Part shown: piece after piece, positions 28,187 to 36,900 of the stretch | Layout of the letters: each line of letters starts with the position of its first letter | How positions within the stretch are numbered: the first letter of the stretch is position 1 | DNA from: Anaerosomatales bacterium | Lineage (GTDB): Bacteria > Actinomycetota > Coriobacteriia > Anaerosomatales > Anaerosomataceae | Assembly (NCBI GenBank): GCA_030019445.1 | Contig: JASEEU010000009.1 | Coordinates: forward strand, 1 to 64,000 | DNA length: 64,000 nt | Reading direction: 5' to 3' | The notes under the pieces: model-generated | Database searches by the model: none | The model's input: only the letters and a program-made list of their open reading frames with translations | Told to the model about the DNA's origin: nothing | Translations under genes and position numbers: made by a program

Positions 28187-30910
28187 GTGAGGCCAGGTCG
28201 CACAGCCCGTCGTCTCGTCGCCGGCGCGTGCATCGTCGCGCTCGTGGCGCTCGGCGCACCTGCCGCGGGCTCGACGCCCGCGCGACCGTACGCCCCCGCT
28301 TCGCCCGCGGCAGCCCCGGTCCCCGCGGCCGCCGAGACCGCCGGCATCATCGTGACCCTCGAGCCGGGGGCCGAGCCGAGCGACGCGCTCGTGTCGTCGC
28401 TCAGAGGACGCGGCCTCGTGCCCACCGACATCGACGTTGACTTCGGATGGGCGCAGGCGGTCGTGGTGTCGGAGCCGCCCGACGGCGACATCGCCGCGGC
28501 GATCGAGGCGATCGAGGCGCTACCGGGCGTGGCCGAGGCCTCGCCCAACTACGTGGTGCACGCGCTCTGGACACCCAACGACCAGTACTACCAGACCGGC
28601 TCCCAGTGGCCGCTCGCCCGCATCCAGGCTCAGACAGCGTGGGACATCGAGCGCGGCGACGCGTCGGTGACGGTGGCGGTCATCGACACCGGCGTCGACC
28701 TCGACCACCCCGACCTCATCGGCAAGATCGACACCGCGCGCGACTGGGACTTCATCGCGGGGGACGCCGTTGCCGACGACGACAACGGGCACGGCACGCA
28801 TGTGGCCGGGCTCATCGCGGCGACGACGAACAACACGATCGGTATCGCCGGGGCGGCGCCGGAGGTGCGCATCCTCCCGGTGAAGGTGCTGACCTCGGCG
28901 GGCACGGGTACGGCCGAGAGCCTCGCGCAGGGCATCAACTACGCGGTGGCTCAGGGCGCCGACATCATCAACATGAGCCTCGGCGGTCCGGCCGGTGGGC
29001 CCGTGATGCAGACGGCGGTCCAGAACGCCGTAGCCGCCGGTGTCGTGGTGGTCGCGGCCTCCGGCAACCTGGGGTACTCCTCGGCGGTGTTCTATCCGGC
29101 GGCGTATCCGGAGTGTCTTGCCGTGGGGGCGACGACCGTGGACGACGAGCGTGCGTCGTACTCCAACGCCGGTCTGCCGCTCGACGTCATGGCACCCGGC
29201 GGCGCCTCAGACGGCCTCGTGTACTCGACGGTCCCCTATGGCGACCCCCCCTACGGCTGGAAGTACGGCACCTCGATGGCGGCCCCGCATGTGGCAGCCG
29301 CCGCGGCGCTGCTGCGTTCGAACGATCCATCGCTCACGGTGGCCGAGATCCATGCGGCGCTCGAAGCGACCGCGCGCGATCTCAACACTCCCGGTTGGGA
29401 CTCTCTGACCGGCTACGGCATGATCCAGATGCGCGACGCGCTGGACTATCTGACTGTGACCGACGTGACGCCTCCGACGGTGAGTTCGGACGTGCAGCCC
29501 TCGTACGACAACCAGGCGATCATCCGGATCTTCGGCGAGGACGGGCCGTACAATGCCCGGGCGGTCCGCTACCGGCTCGACGGCGGCGCCGCGATGTCCG
29601 GAGGATCGCTCACCACGGCCGAGTGCACGACCCACACGGTCGAGTACTGGGCCGAGGACTTCGCGGGCAACGAGAGCGAGGTCGCCTCGGCCACCTTCGT
29701 CGTGCGCGACACCCGTGCGCCGCTCACCACCACCGACCTGCGGTCGACCTACGACGGGCCGGCCCGAGTCCGGATCATCGCGAGCGACGGCAGCGGCACC
29801 GGTGTGCGGGAGACGTTCTATCAGCTTGATGACGGCCCGGTCGTCTCCGGCCTCGATCACGTCGTGGACGTGCCGGCGCTCGGCGGGCACGTCCTGCGCT
29901 ACCGCTCCATCGACACAGCCGGCAACGAGGAAGCGACCAAGACCGCCACGTTCACCGTGCTCGGCGTCCCGGCGGTCACGCGCGTGAGCGCGGCGAACCG
30001 CTACGCGACGGCGGTGCTCCTCTCGGCACGGACGTTCGCGGCGGGCTCGGTGGACACCGTCGTCTTGGCGAGCGGCGAGGACTTCCCGGACGCGCTCGCC
30101 GCCTCCGGGCTCGCCGGCGCGTACGGCTCGCCGCTGCTGCTGACGTCGCGCGACCGCCTCGCGGGCGGCGTGCTCGGCGAGATCGAGCGACTCGGTGCGC
30201 GCGGGGTCGTGATCGTCGGCGGCCCGGTCGCCGTGAGCGACGCCGTCAAGGGCACGCTCGAGGACGCCGGCCTCGACGTCCGGCGCGTCGCGGGACCGGA
30301 CCGGTACCGCACGGCGAGCGCGGTGGCGCTCGAGATGCGCGCCGAGCTGGGCGCCGCCATGCCCGCGACGGCGTTCGTCGTGCGCGGCGACGGCTTCGCG
30401 GACGCGCTCGCGGTCTCGCCGTTCGCGTACGCGGCGGGGATCCCGGTGCTGCTCACGCCGCCATCGGCGCTCGCTCCGGCGACGCGGGCGACGCTGCTCG
30501 AGCTCGGTACGACCGAGGTCGTGATCGCGGGCGGGACGACGGCGGTCTCCGATGCCGTCGCCGCACAGGTCGACGCGCTGCCCGGCATCGCCACCCCGGT
30601 CCGCCGCTCCGGCTCCAACCGCTTTGCGACCGCGGCGTCCGTGGCGCGGTTCGGGCTCGCACGCGGGTGGACCTCCGGCGTCTACGTGGGTGTCGCCACC
30701 GGGTCCGACTTCCCCGACGCGCTCGGAGGCGGCGTCGTGGCCGGCGCGCGCGACGGCGTCCTGTTGTTGACCGACCCGGCGGACCTCTCATCCGCGGCTT
30801 CGCTGCTCATCGAGGAGATCGGCTACCACGCGATCCCGGTGGATGCATACGGCGGTGTGGGCGCGCTCTCGAGCGCTGTGGTCGTGGGGCTCAAGACCAT
30901 CCGCTTCTGA
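28187..30910 (+). CDS. Secreted subtilase with C-terminal cell-wall-binding repeats (paralogue 2)
   Basis: This 907-residue paralogue of the preceding gene has the same plan. It has a signal peptide at about 1-28, a prodomain to about 125, and an S8 domain at about 135-420 with AVIDTGVDLDHPDL (Asp), NGHGTHVAG (His) and YGTSMAAPHVA (Ser). Two Ig-like linkers (about 420-600) replace the single one in paralogue 1. Three cell-wall-binding-2 repeats follow (AANRYATA, GPDRYRTA, GSNRFATA). It starts with GTG after AAGGAGCAGCA. The tandem arrangement points to a local duplication followed by divergence of linkers and substrate specificity. Confidence 0.93.
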   Translation: MRPGRTARRLVAGACIVALVALGAPAAGSTPARPYAPASPAAAPVPAAAETAGIIVTLEPGAEPSDALVSSLRGRGLVPTDIDVDFGWAQAVVVSEPPDGDIAAAIEAIEALPGVAEASPNYVVHALWTPNDQYYQTGSQWPLARIQAQTAWDIERGDASVTVAVIDTGVDLDHPDLIGKIDTARDWDFIAGDAVADDDNGHGTHVAGLIAATTNNTIGIAGAAPEVRILPVKVLTSAGTGTAESLAQGINYAVAQGADIINMSLGGPAGGPVMQTAVQNAVAAGVVVVAASGNLGYSSAVFYPAAYPECLAVGATTVDDERASYSNAGLPLDVMAPGGASDGLVYSTVPYGDPPYGWKYGTSMAAPHVAAAAALLRSNDPSLTVAEIHAALEATARDLNTPGWDSLTGYGMIQMRDALDYLTVTDVTPPTVSSDVQPSYDNQAIIRIFGEDGPYNARAVRYRLDGGAAMSGGSLTTAECTTHTVEYWAEDFAGNESEVASATFVVRDTRAPLTTTDLRSTYDGPARVRIIASDGSGTGVRETFYQLDDGPVVSGLDHVVDVPALGGHVLRYRSIDTAGNEEATKTATFTVLGVPAVTRVSAANRYATAVLLSARTFAAGSVDTVVLASGEDFPDALAASGLAGAYGSPLLLTSRDRLAGGVLGEIERLGARGVVIVGGPVAVSDAVKGTLEDAGLDVRRVAGPDRYRTASAVALEMRAELGAAMPATAFVVRGDGFADALAVSPFAYAAGIPVLLTPPSALAPATRATLLELGTTEVVIAGGTTAVSDAVAAQVDALPGIATPVRRSGSNRFATAASVARFGLARGWTSGVYVGVATGSDFPDALGGGVVAGARDGVLLLTDPADLSSAASLLIEEIGYHAIPVDAYGGVGALSSAVVVGLKTIRF

Positions 30911-30937
30911 CACCGCCCCCGCGGCATCGGCGGACCG

Positions 30938-33900
30938 CTACGCGCCGAGCATCGCGACATGCACGACGTGCGCCTCCCCGTCGTCGACGAGCGGGACGCG
31001 TCCCTTCTCGGCAGCGCGACCATCGATCGTCACGCGCTCCACACCGCGATTGGCGCCGCGCGGGTTCTCGACGTGGATCTCGTAGGTGGCCGACCCGTAC
31101 CGGTACGTGAGGGTGAACGCGGGCCACGCCTTGGGGATGCAGGGGTCGACGCGGAGGTACCGTCCCTGCTGGTCGGCGCCGAGGACGAGGCCGAGAAGAT
31201 CGCGCACCGCGACCCGGTAGAACCACGAGGCGGAGCCGGTGTACCAGGTCCAGCCGCCGCGGCCGACGTGCGGCTCGACGGCGTAGACGTCGGCGGCGAC
31301 CACGTAGGGCTCGACGCGGTAGACGTCCGCCCCGGCTCGCGTCGCGGCGTGGTTGAGCGGATTGATGAGCGACATGAGCGAGAGCGCCTCGTCACCATCG
31401 CCGCGCAGCGCGTACGCGAGGATCACCCAGAGCGCGGCGTGGGTGTACTGGCCACCGTTCTCGCGGACGCCGGGGACGTAGCCCTTGATGTAGCCGGGGT
31501 CGTGCTCCATGCGGTCGAACGGCGGGGTGAGCAGCCGGACGAGGCCGTCCTCCCATCGCACGAGCTGCTCCTCGACGCTCTCGAGCGCCCGCTGGGCGCG
31601 CCCGGGGTCGCCCTGGCCGGAGATGGTCGCCCACGCCTGCGCGATCGCGTCGATGCGGCACTCCTCGTTGGCGGCGCTGCCGAGGGGCGTGCCGTCGTCG
31701 AAGAAGGCGCGACGGTACCAGGCCCCGTCCCACGCTTCGCGCTCGATGGCCGAGACGAACGCCGCGGCCCGTGCCCGGTACTCCGCCGCACGCTGCTCGT
31801 CGCCGCGGGCGTCACAGAGGGGAGCGAACGCGCGCAGCACGACGTCGAGGAACCACGCGAGCCACACGCTCTCGCCCTCGCCGCCGATCCCGACGCGGTT
31901 CATGCCGTCGTTCCAGTCACCCGAGCCCATGAGCGGGAGGTCGTGTCGTCCGGTGGCCGATCCGGAGTCGAGCGCGGCCACGCAGTGCTCGTAGAGGCTC
32001 GCCACGCGCAGCCCCGGTTGCGGCTGCAGGTAGACGTCCTCAGCGCCCTCCGGCACTGCGGGACCCTCCAGATAGGGGAGCTCCTCGTCGAGCACCGACC
32101 AGTCTCCCGTGACGGCGACGTACTCCGCGGTCACGTACGGCAGCCAGTGGCGGTCGTCGGTGAAGCGCGTGCGCACGCCCCGGTCGGAGCGGGGCTGCCA
32201 CCAGTGCAGCACGTCGCCTTCAGGGAACTGGTGGCGCGCCGCTTCGAGCAGGTGCTCGCGCACGAGGTCCGGGCGCGCGTAGAGGAGCGCCAGGCAGTCC
32301 TGCAGCTGGTCGCGGAAGCCGAACGCGCCCGAGGACTGGTAGGTCGCGGTCCGGCCCCAGAACCGGCACGCGAGCGCCTGATACAGCGTCGGCCCGTTGA
32401 CGAGCGCGTCGAGCGCGGCGTCCGGCGTCTTGGCATGGACCGTCCCGCAGATGACGTCCCAATGGCGCCTCGCGTCGGCGAGCGCATCGTCGATCGCGCC
32501 GGGGGCGCGGTACGCTCGCAGGAGCGCGTGCGCGGCCTCGACCGTCTCGGCCTGGCCGAGAAGGAACGCAACCTCCGTGCTCTCGCCCGGCTCGAGCGTC
32601 ACCCGGTGCTGCAGCGCGCCGCAGTTGTCGTGGAAGCGTCCCGTCTCGCCGCCGAGCCCGATCCGGTGCATCGCCGCGGGGTCGCGCGGGTCGCGGTTGC
32701 GCCCGACGAACTCGGTGCGGCTCGCCGTGTACGACGCCACCGCGCCCGTGCAGGCGCAGAACGCCGGCAAGCCGGGGAAGTCCGGGTTGAACCAGTTGTG
32801 CGCCATGAGCGCATCGGCGTCCGCGTCCCACCACGTGACCACGCGCTGCTGCGCTTTGCTGCGCGAGTCGCCGAGCACCCACTCCACGAACTGGGTGACC
32901 GACAGGTCGCGCACCCGATCGGTACGGTTGGTCAGGCGCAGGCGGGCGACGCGGACCGGGTCGCGCGGCCCCACGAACACCTCGAGCGCGGTCTGGATGC
33001 CGTGCTCGGTATGCTCGAAGCTGCTCGCTCCGCGCCCGTGCCGCACGACGTACGGCCCCGTGCCGCGTATGGGCAGCGGCGTGGGGCACCAGAACTCCCC
33101 GGTGCGCTCGTCGCGGACGTACAGCACCTCGCCGGTGCCGTCGGAGACGGGATCGTTGTTCCAGGTGGTGATGCGGTTCTCGTGCGAATTGTGCGCCCAT
33201 GTGCACGCGACGCCCGCCTCTGAGATGAGCGTGCCGAACGTGGCGTTGGCGAGCACGTTCACCCACGGCGCGGGAGTAGCGTCTCCGTCGGCGAGGACGA
33301 TCACGTACTCGCCGGTCTCGGCGTCGAATCCGCCGTAGCCGTTATCGAACGCGAGCTCCGGCCGCTCGAACGGCGGCTGCGGATCGGCTGCGGGCTCCTC
33401 ATGCGGTACGAGCTCGAGCGGCGGCTCCGGCCGGCGGCTCCGCTGGTCGAGCTGGAGCGCGAGCGGGCCGCCGTCGCCGCGCAACACCGCGCGCGCGACG
33501 CTCTCAAGCAGGTTCGCCACGTCCGGCGGGATCTGGTCGGCGTTGCGCAGGAAGACCCCGCCTGGCTTGTCGATGAGCTGCAGCGCGTGACCGGTGCGCA
33601 TGAGCATCCGCAGTCGACCGTCGAGCTCGGAGGAGTACGCGGTCGGCGTCGTGTTGAGGATCACGAGGTCGGAGATGAAGCCCTTGGTGCGCCAGTACTG
33701 GTGGGCGAGGAGCGCCTGCCGCACGAGCGGCGTCTCCTCGAGGCGCTCGACCTGCACGAGCAGGATGGGTTTGTCACCGGAGATGCCGAGCGACCACAGC
33801 CCTGAGATCGGCAGGCGGTTCTCGACCTCCGTGATCGCCTTGAGCCGCGAGCGCGGGTCGGTCAGCAGCAGGCGCGAGGCGAGCCGCTGGTACGTGACGG

Positions 33901-36900
33901 CCTCCTCGGGCGTGATGCCGAGGTCGCGCAGCTCGATCTGGCTCGTCGACCACGCGAGGTCCGCCGCCCGCTGCGACGCGTGGATGTCGTGGTACTTCTC
34001 GGCCAGCCCCACCGCCGCCTCGCGCGTGCCGGCCGCGCCGGTCGAGAACGCGAGTCGGACCGAGGCTCCGGGCTCGATCACGAGCGTCTGGCGGATGCTG
34101 CAGATGGGATCGAGGACGGCGCCGACGGTGCCGGTGAGCCGACCGTCTCCCCAGATCGCCTGCGCGTTCGTCGGCGTACGCAGCCGGCCGAGGAACGCCG
34201 CGCGATCGGTCTCGTACGACCACGCGCAGGCGCGCTCGACGTCGCACGCGAGCACGTGGAAGCCCCATGCGCGGGCCTCCTCGGCGGAGCGCGGCCGACG
34301 GGTGAACAGGAGCGCGGTGACCGGGTCGAGCGCCTCGGTCTGCACGAACAGGTTCGCAAAGGCCTTGTGCGCCGCATCCGCGCCCGTCGGTGCGAGGACC
34401 GCCTCGAAGTACGACGTCACCTCGAGCGAGAGCGTCTCGCGTCCGTGGTTCGCCACGGTGACACGCCGAACTTCGACGTCGTCCTCGGGCGAAACGATGA
34501 CCTCGGTGTGCGTCTCGACATCGCCGTCGAGCCGGCGGAACTCCGCCTTGTCCGCCGAGAAGGTCACGTGGTAGTCGTCCGGCTCGGCCATCGTCGGCTG
34601 GTAGGCCGCCGACCAGATGCGCCCGCTCTCCACGTCCTTGAGGTAGATGTGCTGGCCCCACCAGTCGCGGGTGACGTCTTCGCGATAGCGCGTCACCTCC
34701 ATGTCGCCCCAGCGGCTGTAGCCGCCGCCCGCGTTGGTGACCATCACCGAGTACGAGCCGTTCGACAGGAAGTGCGTCGCGGGAGTCGGTGTGTCCGCGA
34801 GGGGGTAGGAGCGGGTGACCGGCTGCGGCGGTTCGCGCACCGCCCGGACGTACTCCACCTCCTCGACGCGCGGCGCGGCGATGGTGACGCGGCGCGGGAC
34901 GCGCTCCTGCAGCAGCAGCTCCGCCGAGCGCACCACCGGGTCGGCGTGGAAGCGCTCCACCATGCGGTCGCCCGTGAGCATGTTGCCGAGCGCGACGAGG
35001 CTCATGCCCTGGTGGTGCGCCATGTACGCCTTCACCACTGCGCGCTCGGTGCCGGCGGGGACGCGCCCGGGCGTGTAGTCGACCGCTTCGTAGTAGCCGT
35101 AGCGCCCCTCGGCACCCTGCCGGGAAAGCGCCCGGAGGTTCTCGAGGGCTGAGGTCGGCGCGACAGGCAGGGCAAGCACCGTCGCGTAGGGCGCGATGAC
35201 GACATCGTCCGACAGCCCACGCTTGAGGCCGAGGCCGGGGACGCCGAACGCCTGATACTGGTAGGTGAGCTCGACGTCCTTGGCGTTGAACGCGGACTCC
35301 GAGACGCCCCACGGGACGTTTCGCTGGGCGCCGTACTGGATCTGGCGCCGCACGACCGCCTGGTACGTCCGTTCGAGCAGCGTGCCGGGATACGTGCGCA
35401 TGACGAGTCGCGGCATGAGGTACTCGAACATCGACGCGCTCCACGACACGAGCGCGCGTCCTCCGCCCGTCTGGGTTATCGCTCTGCCGAGACGGAACCA
35501 GTGCTCCTGCGGCACGTCGCCCTTCGCCACGGCGATGTAGCTCGCGAGCCGGCACTCGGAGGCGAGCATGTCGTAGAAGGAGTCATCGAGGCGGCCCTCG
35601 GCGGTGTTGAAGCCGATCGAGAAGACCATGCGGCTCTCGTCGAAGAGCATGCCGAAGTCGGTGTTCTCGTACATCTCGTGCGCGATGTCGCACATGAGCC
35701 GCAGCTCGGCGAGGAGCTGCTGGCAGCGCGGACGCGCCGCGCGCAGTGCCGTCACGACCTCGTGCGCCCATTCGGCGGCGTCGCCGCCCTCCCCGGTGAG
35801 CCCGGCGAGGGTCTTCTCGGCGGTGTCGAGACCTTCGGCAAGCCCGGTGAGGCTCGGCACGTGCTCGAGCAACGGCGCGAGGAGCTCCGCGGCCTCCGGC
35901 GGGAGGGCGGCGGCGGGAGTCCGGCGCAGGAGCGATGCCCACGGCGCGAACGTCTCGATGTCCTCGAGTCGACCGAGCACGGCGGCGTGCACCGCTCGGA
36001 TCGCGGCAGCCGCGAAGGGCGCGTCGCCATCGAGCGCTGCCGCGCGGCGCGCCATCGGGGCCGTCTGCGCGGCGAGACCCTCGAGCAGCGCAAGCCACCC
36101 GCCGAGCTCGGTGGGCGGCTCGTCGAGCGCGGTGCGCCGCAGCAGCTCCTCGAGTGAGGTCCGCAGCTCGGTGACGATCTCGCGCGCCGAGGCGTCCTTC
36201 TGATCGGCGAGCAGGTCGCCGAGGGCCATGCGCGCGGTGTCGGCGATGCCATCGATGACCTGCGGGCCGAGGAGCGGGCTCTCGCTCGCCTCGGTCAGGC
36301 CGACACGCACGGCGATGAGGTGCCCGGCCAGGTTGCCGCTGTCCACCGTGGAGACGTACGTCGGACGCAGCGGCTGCAGCGTGAGCGTGTCGTACCAGTT
36401 GTAGAAGTGCCCGCGGAAGCGCTCGAGGCCTGCCATCGTCTCCAAGGTGCGCGACTCCCGCTCGACGAGCGCGGGGAGGCCGAGATAGCCGAGGTCGTAA
36501 GCGGTGAGCGCAGCCAGCAGCTGCAGGCCCATGTTGGTGGGGGACGTGCGGTGGGCCACCTCGCCCTTGGGGTCCTCCTGGAAGTTGTCGGGGGCGAGCC
36601 AGTGGTCCTCGGCGGTCACGAACGTCTCGAAGAACCGCCATGTCTTGCGTGCGGTCGAGCGCATGGTGGCGACATCGGCGGACGTGAGCGGGGGCTCCTC
36701 GGCCACAACGGGCTGGCTCACGCGCCAGGCGACGTACGGGCCGAGAAACCAGGCGGCCACGAGCGGCGCTGCGGCGGGGAGCGACGGCGGGTCCGCGACC
36801 GCGAGCAGCGCGACACCGGCGACGACGACCGCGAGGCCGGGCCACATGCGGCGCAGGAAGTCGGCGGGAGCGGTCCCCAGCCGGCGCTCGACCTCGGCAG

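Noticed and set aside
25658-30910. Repeats in the two protease genes taken as a mobile or CRISPR-like repeat array
   Set aside because: The repeats are protein-level cell-wall-binding units that differ at the DNA level.
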